Shown: positions 7,902 through 17,142, numbered from the stretch's first letter. The stretch is DNA of 59,789 nucleotides from Sphaerotilus sp. (GCF_013299175.1 NZ_JAAFKF010000008.1:1-59789); one strand, 5' to 3'. Program-made: numbers and translations. The notes: generated by a model not told the origin, from the sequence alone.

Positions 7902-9131
7902 ATGGCGCTGGATCTCTATAACCCCTGGATCGCAGTAGCAGCCTTGGCACTGGCACTGGGCACCACGGGACTGCTCGCCAAGTGTCAATCCCTGCCTGCA
8001 GACAGAGAGCGCCATACGGCAATCGATGGCCTCAGAGGCTTCCTTGCCTTTTTTGTATTTCTGCATCACGGCAGTATCTGGTTTGTTCAATTACACCAAC
8101 ACACCTGGACGACACCCACGTCAAACTTGTACCGGCATTTCGGCGACAGCAGCGTGGCGCTGTTCTTCATGATCACGGCATTCCTCTTCACGGGCAAGAT
8201 CCTGGACAGCCAGCACCGTCCGATCGACTGGGTGCGACTGTACGTCGCACGGGTGATGCGCCTGTTTCCACTGTACGCAGTGGCCGTGGCGATCCTCTGG
8301 CTGATGGCCTGGGCCCTGACGGACTGGACGCTGCGTGTGTCAACGCGCCAATTATGGACTGAAGTCCTCAACTGGCTGATCTTCACAGTACCTCGGGGTG
8401 AATCGGTGAACAGTTTGCCCCATGCCAACAGGCTCATGGCGGGCGTCACATGGTCTCTGCCATACGAATGGTGGTTTTACCTTGGTCTGCCTGCACTGGC
8501 CTTCCTCTTGCGCAAACAAAACCCCTCGCGAGGCTGGCTGCTGTTTGGCTTTCTCAATGTCCTGTTATTCAAAGCGGTCTGGCATCTGGACCTGAGATTG
8601 CTGCCATTTTTAGGTGGCGTACTCGCCGCGTATGCTGTCCGCAACGAAACCATTTGCCGATTTTCCCGCCTGCGGTGGACTGGGCTGATCGTACTGCTCT
8701 GCCTGGGACTGGCGGTCAAATGGACTCCGACTGCTTACACGCCACCAGCCCTGGTGCTGCTGTCCACCGCGTTCATCCTGATGGCCTGCGGCAATGACCT
8801 GTTCGGTATCCTGTCGGCCGCACCTTCCCGGATACTGGGGGAAATGGCCTACAGCCTGTACCTGCTGCACGGGTTGCTTCTGTCTTTCGTCTTCCACTGG
8901 CTGGTCGGCTGGTCGGAAATGGCCCGCTGGTCAGAGGCGGAACATTGGACGCTGGTGGTGGGTTTGTCCGTGCCGCTGATCCTGTTGAGCTACGCTGCCA
9001 GCCGCTGGATCGAGAAACCCGCCCAGCAGGCCACGCCGGCCGTGGTGGCCTGGATCCGGCGAAAAGCCCCTGCCCCCGCCGCCATGACAAAGCCGCTTAC
9101 CGCCAAATCCAGGGATATCGGACCACCTTGA
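7902..9131 (+). CDS. Acyltransferase family 3 (OafA/NodX type), membrane-bound
   Basis: A 409-residue integral membrane acyltransferase, by family an O-acetyl transferase for surface polysaccharide. The typical N-terminal signature AIDGLRGFLAFFVFLHH lies near residues 40-56, with RVMRLFPLYA near 117-126. About ten hydrophobic segments follow, and GEMAYSLYLLHG marks the conserved last helices. Its ATG at 7902 has AGGA four bases upstream. It is the only plus-strand gene inside the polysaccharide locus, and its 3' end overlaps the convergent flippase gene by 35 bases. It may O-acetylate the repeat unit; substrate not determinable. Confidence 0.88.
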   Translation: MALDLYNPWIAVAALALALGTTGLLAKCQSLPADRERHTAIDGLRGFLAFFVFLHHGSIWFVQLHQHTWTTPTSNLYRHFGDSSVALFFMITAFLFTGKILDSQHRPIDWVRLYVARVMRLFPLYAVAVAILWLMAWALTDWTLRVSTRQLWTEVLNWLIFTVPRGESVNSLPHANRLMAGVTWSLPYEWWFYLGLPALAFLLRKQNPSRGWLLFGFLNVLLFKAVWHLDLRLLPFLGGVLAAYAVRNETICRFSRLRWTGLIVLLCLGLAVKWTPTAYTPPALVLLSTAFILMACGNDLFGILSAAPSRILGEMAYSLYLLHGLLLSFVFHWLVGWSEMARWSEAEHWTLVVGLSVPLILLSYAASRWIEKPAQQATPAVVAWIRRKAPAPAAMTKPLTAKSRDIGPP

Positions 9132-10350
9132 GACTGGCCCACACCATGCCGGCACAAATTCCGATCTCGCCCAGCAACAAGGCCCAAGCCGCCCCCTGAA
9201 CGCCCCACGCCATCACCAGCGCCGCCGACCAAGCCACCAATGCCAGCCCGGAGACTAGAACCACGTTGCGATACAGGCGCGCATGGCCCAATCCAAGCAC
9301 TACCTGGGTTCCACAGATATTGTTGCAAAAAATGAGCGCAGGCACGATCGCGATGACAGCGAATATCTGCTTGATGTCAGAGCCCCGCTGCAAGGCCAGC
9401 AGCGCCATGGCTGCATCGAAGAATACATAGGCGGCCACAGCACCCACGCCATACGCCACCACCCCCCACGCCAATATCCTGCTCAGAAAGCGGAGTGCGC
9501 CCGACAGATTCGACTCCAATCCCGCCACGACACGCGGAAAAATGGCTTCGGTGATCGGCGTAGACAGAACAGCCAGCCCGCGCATGAGCTTCTCGGCAAA
9601 CGCATACCGGCCGGAATCCGCTGGCCCCGACACCAGCCCCAACACCAGCGTGTTGACACTGGCAAACAGCGTGGCGGCCATCTGTCCCATGTAGATATCG
9701 ACACCGTCTACCGCACAGCGCACGAGGTGCGCTAGACGAAAACGGTGCCGGACAGCACCCATGCCAGAAAAAAATTGCCGGCAAAACACCAGCTGAATCC
9801 CTGCCGACAGCAGTGTCGGCAAGAAGAACAGCACCAATGCGGGCAAATAGTCCTGCGGTCCGGCGACAACAAAAAAAATGGAGAGCAGGCAAACTGCACG
9901 CGCAGCCACCTGCGAGAGTGAAATCACCCTGAACCGCTCCAGCCCCATGAAAAACCAGTTCGGCTGCAACGCAGCACCCAACACCGTCAGAAAACTGCAA
10001 GCGATGGCCAGCAGCAAATCCGCCGAAGCAGACGACACCAGCCTGAACAGACTGAACAGCAGTACACAAGCCAAACAAAACAGCAGTTTGACGAGGTTGA
10101 TGTCGCGGAACAAGTGCAGCAATTGCACCCGATCCGGTCCGATCATGACCACCCGGCGCACTCCGGTGAGGTTGAATCCATACTCAACAGTGGCCACGCC
10201 GAACAAAGAAACTGTCTGCGCAATCATCATCAAACCGAACTGGTGATCGCCCAAGCGTTTCATCAGATACGGCAAAATAATGATCGGTAGTATCTGGTTA
10301 ACGACGATTTTCAGCGCCGAAAACAAGATGTTTTCCAGTGGCAATTTCAT
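9097..10350 (-). CDS. Polysaccharide flippase (Wzx-like, MOP superfamily)
   Basis: A 417-residue, highly hydrophobic protein with about twelve membrane segments, matching the oligosaccharide-flippase branch of the MOP superfamily. It would move the undecaprenyl-linked repeat unit across the inner membrane. The N-terminus (LPLENILFSALKIVVNQILP) and the PYLMKRLGDHQFGLMMIAQT pattern are typical of Wzx proteins. ATG 10350 is preferred over an upstream TTG at 10356. It is the last gene of the minus-strand polysaccharide operon. Base composition is nearer half G+C than in flanking housekeeping genes, as is usual for Wzx/Wzy genes. Confidence 0.88.
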   Translation of the reverse strand: MKLPLENILFSALKIVVNQILPIIILPYLMKRLGDHQFGLMMIAQTVSLFGVATVEYGFNLTGVRRVVMIGPDRVQLLHLFRDINLVKLLFCLACVLLFSLFRLVSSASADLLLAIACSFLTVLGAALQPNWFFMGLERFRVISLSQVAARAVCLLSIFFVVAGPQDYLPALVLFFLPTLLSAGIQLVFCRQFFSGMGAVRHRFRLAHLVRCAVDGVDIYMGQMAATLFASVNTLVLGLVSGPADSGRYAFAEKLMRGLAVLSTPITEAIFPRVVAGLESNLSGALRFLSRILAWGVVAYGVGAVAAYVFFDAAMALLALQRGSDIKQIFAVIAIVPALIFCNNICGTQVVLGLGHARLYRNVVLVSGLALVAWSAALVMAWGVQGAAWALLLGEIGICAGMVWASLKVVRYPWIWR

Positions 10351-10410
10351 GCGCAATGTCGCTTCACATCATTCCCCATTCATTGACCAGCACCCACTGA
10401 ATTGGATGGA

Positions 10411-11163
10411 TCAGCGCAAGAAAAATTGCCCAAGCTTGCTCAAATTCTTGCTCACCAGCGTCAGCAGTCCGCCAACACGATTGCGCCGCAAGGCACTATA
10501 GTCTTCGCGCGACTTCAGAATAATGTTGCGCAACGACCGGTTGCTCGCCCCGCCTGTGCGCATTAGAACCAGCACGTGCGGAATATAGCAAGAGAAGAAA
10601 TTCTTCGACCCAAAAAATCGCAGAATTGAATCATAATCGGCCGCAATACGATACCTTGTATCAAAGCCTCCCATTTGTTCATAGACTGCTCGGCGCACAT
10701 AAAATGTCGGATGCGGTGGCATCCAGCCCCGGCGCAGCAGTGCGGGCGTGAATTCCCTTGATCGCCAATACCTGACCTGCCGGTTCACATCGTCATGTTT
10801 CACATACTTCAGATCGGCATACACAGCATCGACTTGGGGATCTTCGAATGCAATGGCAATGCGCTGGAGTACTTGGGCGTCAGCGAGAACATCGTCGGCG
10901 TGCAAAAAGCCGATCACGTCGCCGCTGGATCTCGCGATGCCCTTATTCAGTGCATCGTAAATGCCACCATCGGGCTCGCTCACCAGCACGGCCACACGGT
11001 CGCGGTATTTTTCCAACACGGCCAGTGTGCCGTCCGATGAGCCTCCATCGATGACGACGGATTCAACACCCGAATAAGTCTGCGAAAACAAGGAATCCAG
11101 CGCACCAGCAACCGTGTCATGCTTGTTGAAAACAGCCGTGACCACAGAGATTTTTAGCATCAT
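10411..11163 (-). CDS. Glycosyltransferase family 2
   Basis: A 250-residue GT-A enzyme. It starts with VVTAVFNKHDTVAGALDSL and has the nucleotide-binding DGGSSDGT segment near residues 39-46. A GFLHADD segment near 89-95 stands in place of a DXD motif. The C-terminal part (RGWMPPHPTFYVRRAVYEQMG) resembles WcaA/WcaE-type transferases. ATG 11163 overlaps the stop of the preceding gene (ATGA). Inferred to add one sugar of the repeat unit; donor unknown. Confidence 0.9.
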   Translation of the reverse strand: MMLKISVVTAVFNKHDTVAGALDSLFSQTYSGVESVVIDGGSSDGTLAVLEKYRDRVAVLVSEPDGGIYDALNKGIARSSGDVIGFLHADDVLADAQVLQRIAIAFEDPQVDAVYADLKYVKHDDVNRQVRYWRSREFTPALLRRGWMPPHPTFYVRRAVYEQMGGFDTRYRIAADYDSILRFFGSKNFFSCYIPHVLVLMRTGGASNRSLRNIILKSREDYSALRRNRVGGLLTLVSKNLSKLGQFFLR

Positions 11164-11906
11164 TGCTCCGGCCTGACGGCAAGTCGGGAACCCATCCCAA
11201 CACGGACCATGCGTATCGCCAGCAGCCATGCCAGGGTCAAGCGCCAGCGGACCATCTGCAGAATTCCCTGGGGAGTAGAAGGACTGACGTTTCCGCCGTG
11301 CCGTCGATATTGAATCAAGGGGCGATCGACATAATCCACCCGCCCGAGCAGCGTGCCAAGCGCACCGACCCACATGTCGTGCATGGGCACGCGCTTCGGG
11401 ATTGGCAAGGCAGCCCGCAGCAGATCGCGGCGTATCGCCATCGCGCAGCCAAGGTATCGGTTGCGGACCAAGGTACTCCAAATGCTGCCATGAAAGCCAC
11501 CACGCGTAGCCATGAACGAAGGGGCAAACACATGCCCTTGCCCATCAACCAGCTGGGCATCCGATATCACCACCTGGACCGACGCATCAGCATCGAAGCA
11601 CGCGGTCATGGTATCCCTCTTTCCCGGCAGCCAGACGTCATCCTGATCACACAAGAAAATCACGTCCCCCGTGGCTGCCAGAAGGCCGGTCTCAAACGAA
11701 GCAAAAACACCTTGGTTGGCTGGATTTTCGATCAGCCGGATGAAGCGGGACTGCAGTGATCGAATGTAATCCACCGTGCCATCGGAGGAAGCATCGTCCA
11801 CCACCACCAACTCGTCTCCAAGCTGCAACTGGCCAACGACCGTATCGATCTGTATCGGCAAGTATTTCAGACCGTTGTAGGTTGCCATCACGACGGATAC
11901 CTTCAT
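11160..11906 (-). CDS. Glycosyltransferase family 2, rhamnosyltransferase-like
   Basis: A 248-residue GT2 enzyme with VVMATYNGLKYLPIQID at the N-terminus, VDDASSDGTVDYI near residues 36-48 and FLCDQDDVWLPGKRD near residues 83-97. The DQDDVW form is typical of rhamnosyl- and related transferases of O-antigen loci. The ATG at 11906 is preceded by GGAGGG about four bases away and overlaps the upstream stop. The dTDP-rhamnose genes in the same operon make rhamnose a reasonable donor, but this is inference. Confidence 0.9.
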   Translation of the reverse strand: MKVSVVMATYNGLKYLPIQIDTVVGQLQLGDELVVVDDASSDGTVDYIRSLQSRFIRLIENPANQGVFASFETGLLAATGDVIFLCDQDDVWLPGKRDTMTACFDADASVQVVISDAQLVDGQGHVFAPSFMATRGGFHGSIWSTLVRNRYLGCAMAIRRDLLRAALPIPKRVPMHDMWVGALGTLLGRVDYVDRPLIQYRRHGGNVSPSTPQGILQMVRWRLTLAWLLAIRMVRVGMGSRLAVRPEQ

Positions 11907-12781
11907 CGAACCCTCCCCACCTTCAGCAGCATCGAAACACAAACACCAAACAAATCCAATCGCCGCACCCGCACCAGCATTTTGGCTGTTCGTGCCGACT
12001 GCCAGAGCAGGTATTTCCAGCGAGAATAGCTTACCCCGGAAGCCAGAAAAAAGTCCTCTGCCGCCAGAATGGACTGGTACCGGCTGACCCCGATGCTACC
12101 CAGATCCTGCACGGACAGGGAGTGCGCCACCAAGGCATTGGAAACCAGTATCATACCCCCATGCCGTTGAATCTCTCGAAATATCCAGTGATCCAGATAA
12201 TCGAGCGAGAATTCCGCCGGGAACGGCACCAATCTCTTCAGCGCGGAAACCCGTGCCACGGTGGCCGATGAAATGGCGGTCAATTCACCCGCCGTCCTGG
12301 GCGCTGCGCGGGACCATTGCATCACTCGCCCATAGCCAGTGATGCGGGAGGGTGAGATAGCGACAGCCCCATCCTTGATTTCTGGCACGATCGCCGCGCA
12401 GCGAGGCGCATCCGCCCCGGCAGAGCTGAGCGCAGCAGCCGTCGCGTCGAGAAAATCCACCGGCAGATGTGTGTCATGGTCCAAGAACAAAACCCAGCGG
12501 CAGCCGTTGCGTTCTGCTTCCTCAAGGGCGCGGTGGTATGCACGGCGGGTGCCGCCATTGGCAGGATCGTGGATATACCCGATATTTTCCTGCACTGGAA
12601 TACCCATTCGGGCATGGTCGATCACACTGTTGTCATACACCAGACAATGCGCCAACTGATGGGTATCCAGCCAGCGCAGAATCTGCACACCGCACGGCAC
12701 CTGCTGCAACGTCCTGTTGTAGAGGACGATCACCGCCAGCAATTTTTCGCAGTTTTCTCCATCCGTACCATCAAGAGTCAC
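11903..12781 (-). CDS. Glycosyltransferase family 2, rhamnosyltransferase-like
   Basis: A 292-residue GT2 enzyme. The N-terminal strand LLAVIVLYNRTLQQ, the DNS near residues 50-52, NIGYIHDPANGGTRRAYHRA near 66-85 and the metal-binding LDHDTHLP near 99-106 follow the pattern of RfbN/WbbL-like rhamnosyltransferases. A GTG codon at 12781 is the only suitable start in this frame, and the ribosome binding site is weak. It sits 30 bases after the wzy-like gene and overlaps the next GT2 gene (ATGA). Confidence 0.87.
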   Translation of the reverse strand: MTLDGTDGENCEKLLAVIVLYNRTLQQVPCGVQILRWLDTHQLAHCLVYDNSVIDHARMGIPVQENIGYIHDPANGGTRRAYHRALEEAERNGCRWVLFLDHDTHLPVDFLDATAAALSSAGADAPRCAAIVPEIKDGAVAISPSRITGYGRVMQWSRAAPRTAGELTAISSATVARVSALKRLVPFPAEFSLDYLDHWIFREIQRHGGMILVSNALVAHSLSVQDLGSIGVSRYQSILAAEDFFLASGVSYSRWKYLLWQSARTAKMLVRVRRLDLFGVCVSMLLKVGRVR

Positions 12782-12811
12782 TTGCTTGTTCTTTCAAAGA
12801 TATCCCGATCA

Positions 12812-13987
12812 TCACAGGAAAAACACCGAGTAGCTTCTGACCAATCCCTCATCACGCACGACATACACATAGGCCGTGGCCAGAACCCATCCCATGACCA
12901 TGCATTTCGCGAAGTATTTTCGACGACTGGCAAACAGACAGGTCGCCATCAGTGGCAAGAACACGATGTTGATCTCGAACAGCCGCAGGGCCAGTTCCTT
13001 GACCGGCGCCAGGGAGATCAAAAAAATCAGGCCAAATAGAATTCCGCGCCGCCCGAGAACGAGCATCCAGACGTCCCGTGACAGCGGCACCGGAGATTGC
13101 TTCACGGGTGTTTCAGTCAAGCGTCGGCGCCAGCCGCCGCGCCAGTGCAGACGGAATCCACCACGCGAAGCGTGAAATATCGGTATTTCGACACGTGCCA
13201 ACGACAGGGCCAGCACAAACAGCATCAGCGCGGGCACCGCCAGTGGATTGGCAGCTTCGGCGTTGGTGGTTTCCGAGAACGTCACATACAGCGCAATGCG
13301 CGGGTCCAGCCCCGCCAGCAGATTCAACAAGACACTGCCGGGCGCGATGCCGCGCGCAGCAAAGGCGAACAGCACGGTGGTCAAGCCCAGCAACACCTTG
13401 TCTATCCAACCCGCCGCCCGGCCCTGAACAGGCAGCAGGAACACCAGAAAGATCAGTGCAGAGCTGTGAAACCCGATGGCCAAGACAATGGCCCCAAGAA
13501 ATTTTAGATGCTCACCGCGGTAGAGATACCGCAGTCCATAAAACACAATCGCAACAGCCAAACCCGCTCGAATCTGCGTGAACTCATGCAGCAGGAAAAA
13601 CGTCAGCGTGTAGGTCAGAACCCCCGCGGCAGTGGCCCAGCCACTGCGAGAAAACCACTGAATGGCGTTGAGCTTCAAAAACACTGCCAAGAATGCAAGC
13701 ACCCAAACAAATACCCTGAATGGCAACAGCGCCGAAGCAAACGCATCGTTCAGCAGAAAATAGAGCGCCTCGAACAGAACAGGTCGCTCCAGAAACCCAG
13801 CATCATCACCTCGGTAGGTGTACCAAGTTTCGTAGACCAGAAAATCTTCCGCAACCTGGGGTCCGCGCAGGGCGGCCATCGTCGCCAGCAGCATGGCGAA
13901 GATAACCCCCAGTGCCTGCGCGGATATGCGGCGGTACTGCGCACCCATGACCGCAGCCATGAGGGCAAACACGGTGATGTAGATCAT
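12812..13987 (-). CDS. EpsG-family membrane protein, putative polysaccharide polymerase (Wzy)
   Basis: A 391-residue polytopic membrane protein with around ten hydrophobic segments. The early YETWYTYRGDDAGFLERPV segment, followed by FEALYFLLND, and the central HEFTQIRAGLAVAIVFYGLRYL correspond to the EpsG/Wzy family, which polymerises repeat units in the periplasm. Wzy proteins are poorly conserved, so the role is supported mainly by topology and by position between wzz and the glycosyltransferases. A 40-residue Arg-rich loop near residues 275-310 is unusual for the family. Confidence 0.82.
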   Translation of the reverse strand: MIYITVFALMAAVMGAQYRRISAQALGVIFAMLLATMAALRGPQVAEDFLVYETWYTYRGDDAGFLERPVLFEALYFLLNDAFASALLPFRVFVWVLAFLAVFLKLNAIQWFSRSGWATAAGVLTYTLTFFLLHEFTQIRAGLAVAIVFYGLRYLYRGEHLKFLGAIVLAIGFHSSALIFLVFLLPVQGRAAGWIDKVLLGLTTVLFAFAARGIAPGSVLLNLLAGLDPRIALYVTFSETTNAEAANPLAVPALMLFVLALSLARVEIPIFHASRGGFRLHWRGGWRRRLTETPVKQSPVPLSRDVWMLVLGRRGILFGLIFLISLAPVKELALRLFEINIVFLPLMATCLFASRRKYFAKCMVMGWVLATAYVYVVRDEGLVRSYSVFFL

Positions 13988-14014
13988 CGCACTGCACGCC
14001 GCGGCAGGGCAGTC

Positions 14015-15127
14015 TCAGGCAAGCTGCGCATTTTTCCGGCGCAAACCCTGCACCACGGCCCGGCTGGCCATGGCCAACCCGGCCACGACAGCCGCCGCCA
14101 ACGCGATCAAGCCGCGACGGGGTTTACTTTTTTTCTCGGGAGGAGCTGCCACATCGACCACCTGAATCAGCGCACCTTCCCGGCTTTCGTCAGCACGCGC
14201 CAGCTCATATTGCTTGGCATACAGGTCGTACAGAGTTTCCTGGTACTTGTAGTCGCGGTATCGGTTGATGTAATCGGCATCGCCACGTGCAGGCTCTTTC
14301 TGCTCCAGACGGGTCAGCTCGGCGCGCAATGCCGTTAGCTGGGCTTGCTGCACAACCACTTCCTGCGCACCGTCGGCCAATACCCTTCGCAGGGTTTGCA
14401 GCTTGATGTCCGCTGCGGTGGCTTCGGCCTTGAGCTTGGCATATCCCTCGGCCGCCGCACGGGGCTCGGCCATCAGAACACCGGCACCGAACCCACTCGC
14501 TTGCAAGGAAATCTGGGCTTCGGCCAACTTGATCTTGGCTTCCTTGAGTTTGTTCTCAAAGAAAACACGGCGCTGCTGGGCTTCGCTCACGGCCAGGGTA
14601 TTGGTGAGTCCGCGCAGCTCCTCGATGTAGTAATTCGCCATCTCCGCAGCACGCTGGGGACTGTGGTCATCGACTTCAATCGAAATCAGCCCGTCTTTTT
14701 TCCCGATCTGGATGAGGACATTTTTCAGCAGCTCCTTTCTGGCATCCACCATGTAGGACTCGTCGTACACGTCCTTCAATTTGAACCGCTCGATGACCCG
14801 ATCGGAAACCGTGGTGCTCTGCAGCAGCGCGACATACTGATCGCCTGTGTTCTTGACACTGATGCCACCGGCCAGCCCGGCAAGGGCGCCAAGCGAGCCG
14901 AGGGCCGCTGCAGCGATGTTTTGCTGCTGCTGGGGCGGCATGATCAGAGAGCGTGCGGTGAAGGTCGGTGGGATGAGCATGGCGCCGCCGAACCCCAGTG
15001 CGCCACACACGACCGAGGCCAACAGCACACGCGCCCATTGCGCCCCGACCATGCCCGCAAGCTCGACCAAGCCGGCGCCCTCATCGGCATCGTCGAAGGC
15101 GTCGGAACGCTGCGCTGGATTTTTCAT
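14015..15127 (-). CDS. Wzz-family chain-length regulator (polysaccharide co-polymerase)
   Basis: A 370-residue inner-membrane protein with the Wzz layout: a first membrane helix near residues 36-54 (LLASVVCGALGFGG), a long periplasmic coiled-coil region with LLQSTTVSDRVIERF, and a last helix near 340-360 after a Pro/Lys-rich turn (PEKKSKPRRG). It sets chain length together with the polymerase. No cytoplasmic tyrosine-kinase domain or Tyr-rich tail follows, unlike Wzc. The ATG at 15127 lies 8 bases after the wza stop; the frame is open further upstream but overlaps wza. Confidence 0.9.
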   Translation of the reverse strand: MKNPAQRSDAFDDADEGAGLVELAGMVGAQWARVLLASVVCGALGFGGAMLIPPTFTARSLIMPPQQQQNIAAAALGSLGALAGLAGGISVKNTGDQYVALLQSTTVSDRVIERFKLKDVYDESYMVDARKELLKNVLIQIGKKDGLISIEVDDHSPQRAAEMANYYIEELRGLTNTLAVSEAQQRRVFFENKLKEAKIKLAEAQISLQASGFGAGVLMAEPRAAAEGYAKLKAEATAADIKLQTLRRVLADGAQEVVVQQAQLTALRAELTRLEQKEPARGDADYINRYRDYKYQETLYDLYAKQYELARADESREGALIQVVDVAAPPEKKSKPRRGLIALAAAVVAGLAMASRAVVQGLRRKNAQLA

Positions 15128-15135
15128 AAGGGTGG

Positions 15136-17085
15136 TCAGTTCTTCAACGTCTTCAACGCCGCCGCCCCAATACCAAACTGGTAAAGGATCTGCGTCCATT
15201 CCTTCAAATCCTGCACCCAGGTCGTCTTGTTCATCATCTCCGGCACGAACACCGTGTCACCCGGCTCGGCCTTGACCTTGGTCACACCGCCCACCAGCCC
15301 GAAAAGCGACGCTTGCTGGAGCTGGCTCAGCACGCTGCCGTTGGGTCGCAGCACGAACGTGCTGCCCGGATCGGAGCCGCGGGTCGGCCCACCCGCCAGA
15401 TTCAGGTAGTCGCCCAGCGTCTTGCCGGGGTCCAGCAGGAAGGCGCCGCTGTTGAACACCGAGCCGAACACGCTGACCGTGGTCGGCCGCGCGGGCACGT
15501 AGACGCGGTCGCCGTCCTCGATGGGCAGATCCGGGATGGTGCTGGCGTCTGGCGCCACCTGCAGGACGACCCGACCGGTCGGGCGCACCTGGCGGAGTTT
15601 CTCGATCAGGCGGGAGGTGGCGGTGCTGCGCTGCTCGAAGGTCGCAGCCTCGTCGGCGCTGATGGCGCGCTGGGTCGCCGAGGCGCGGGCGAATTCGGTT
15701 TCCATGTCGCGCAGGGCACGGTCATAGCTCTGCTGCTGCGCCACGCGCACGCTCTCGCGCGTGAACTCCGTGCCATAGACAAAGGCGTTCGGCGTCAGTC
15801 CACCGGCCAGGCTGATCGCCATCTGGGTGGTGACGCCTGGGGGCAGCACGTACTCGCCCGGCTTGGTCACTTCCCCTTCGATCCGCACGCGCTTGTTCTG
15901 GCGCGCCACCGGCTGGGTGGCATCCACCGCGCTGAAGGCCCGCAGGACATCGCCGCTGCCCGGCAGTTGCGCACTGTCCTCGGGCAGGCTGAGCTGGGTG
16001 ATGCGGGTCTTGGAGCGGTCGTCGAGCCGCTCGATGGCCAGACGGCTGCGGTCGGCCACCGCCGTGAAACCACCGGCCATCGCGACAATGTCCGCCACCT
16101 TCTCTCCGGGCTTGACCTCGAAGATGGCCGGCCGGTTGACGCTGCCCACCAGCGCGACCTGTGCGCCCACCGGGCCGACGTGGATCACGTCGCCGTTCTG
16201 CACGACGCGGTCGGCGCTGCGGTCGCCCTTGAGCAGCAGGTCGTAGAGGTCGTAGCGGGTGACGGTTTCCTTGCCGCGCCGCAGCTCGATGCTGCGCAGG
16301 CTGCCGGCCGATGCCGGGCCGCCACTGCGCATCAGCGCATTGACCACGCTCGACAGGCCGCCCACGGTGTACACGCCAGGGCGCTTCACGTAGCCGGTCA
16401 GGTACACCCGCACGCTGCGGATCTGGCCGAGCGAGACGCTGATCTGGTAGTTGCGGAACACCTGCCCGACGCGGCGCGAGATCACGTCGGTCAGATCGGC
16501 AAAGCGCACGCCAGCCACCATGATGGTGCCGACGCGGGGAATCGAGATGCGGCCACTGCGATCGACCAGCAGGCGCAGATCGGCATCGACCGAACCCCAG
16601 AGAGAGATCTGCAGTTCGTCGTTGGTGCCGACGATGTAGTCGGCCGGCACCAGCCCGCTGGACTCGGCCGTGTCGTAGTTGGCCTTGCCGGTGATGAGTT
16701 CCTGGCCAAACCGCTGCACGCCCGAGTAGCCCAGCTTGCGCACATAGGCTTCGAACTCATCGACGCTGACGGCACCTGCCCGGGTCAGCAAGGCGGCGGC
16801 GTCATCTTGTGCGGCAGGATCCTCGCGGTCGCGCAGGCGTTCGTCCGTGCCATCGTGGGTGCCTGCACGGGCGGCGGCGCCCCGTGCGGCCGACGATTGC
16901 TGCAAGCGCACCGGGCCGCTGGGGCCTGCACCGGCATTGGCCGGCTGGGACGCGGCCGGCGTGGCGCTGGAGTCGTTGGTCTGTACCGTGGCGGTCTGCG
17001 CCAGCGTCCAGGGTGCCGCGGCCGCAGTGAGCAGCGCCACAGCGCCAAGACGGCAGAAGGGGAATTTCAGGCGAGAAGCAAACAT
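15136..17085 (-). CDS. wza: Polysaccharide export outer-membrane protein with SLBB repeats
   Basis: A 649-residue OPX protein forming the outer-membrane/periplasmic export channel. Residues 1-30 are a signal peptide ending in AQ with no lipobox cysteine, so unlike E. coli Wza it is not an obvious lipoprotein. A disordered Ala/Gln-rich stretch follows. The Poly_export domain begins at ADYIVGTNDELQISLWG near residue 148. At least three SLBB-type units follow, starting at VYLTGYVKRPGVYTV, VALVGSVNRPAIFEV and RIEGEVTKPGEYVLP, with a fourth near VSVFGSVFNSGAFLL. It is longer than E. coli Wza (379 residues). It leads the polymerase/transferase part of the operon. Confidence 0.92.
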   Translation of the reverse strand: MFASRLKFPFCRLGAVALLTAAAAPWTLAQTATVQTNDSSATPAASQPANAGAGPSGPVRLQQSSAARGAAARAGTHDGTDERLRDREDPAAQDDAAALLTRAGAVSVDEFEAYVRKLGYSGVQRFGQELITGKANYDTAESSGLVPADYIVGTNDELQISLWGSVDADLRLLVDRSGRISIPRVGTIMVAGVRFADLTDVISRRVGQVFRNYQISVSLGQIRSVRVYLTGYVKRPGVYTVGGLSSVVNALMRSGGPASAGSLRSIELRRGKETVTRYDLYDLLLKGDRSADRVVQNGDVIHVGPVGAQVALVGSVNRPAIFEVKPGEKVADIVAMAGGFTAVADRSRLAIERLDDRSKTRITQLSLPEDSAQLPGSGDVLRAFSAVDATQPVARQNKRVRIEGEVTKPGEYVLPPGVTTQMAISLAGGLTPNAFVYGTEFTRESVRVAQQQSYDRALRDMETEFARASATQRAISADEAATFEQRSTATSRLIEKLRQVRPTGRVVLQVAPDASTIPDLPIEDGDRVYVPARPTTVSVFGSVFNSGAFLLDPGKTLGDYLNLAGGPTRGSDPGSTFVLRPNGSVLSQLQQASLFGLVGGVTKVKAEPGDTVFVPEMMNKTTWVQDLKEWTQILYQFGIGAAALKTLKN

Positions 17086-17136
17086 GGAGCGTCGGACCAG
17101 ATCGAAGCGGCCCCCAGGGTTCCGGGGGCGGCGCCG

Positions 17137-17142
17137 ATTGTA
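17137..17142 (-). promoter_or_regulatory. Candidate -10 element (TACAAT) before wza
   Basis: On the minus strand TACAATCG lies 52 bases before the wza start and within the 104-base gap after rfbC. It is followed by a GC-rich hairpin, GCCCCC pairing with GGGGGC. It could provide separate expression of the export genes. No clear -35 is visible. Confidence 0.35.
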
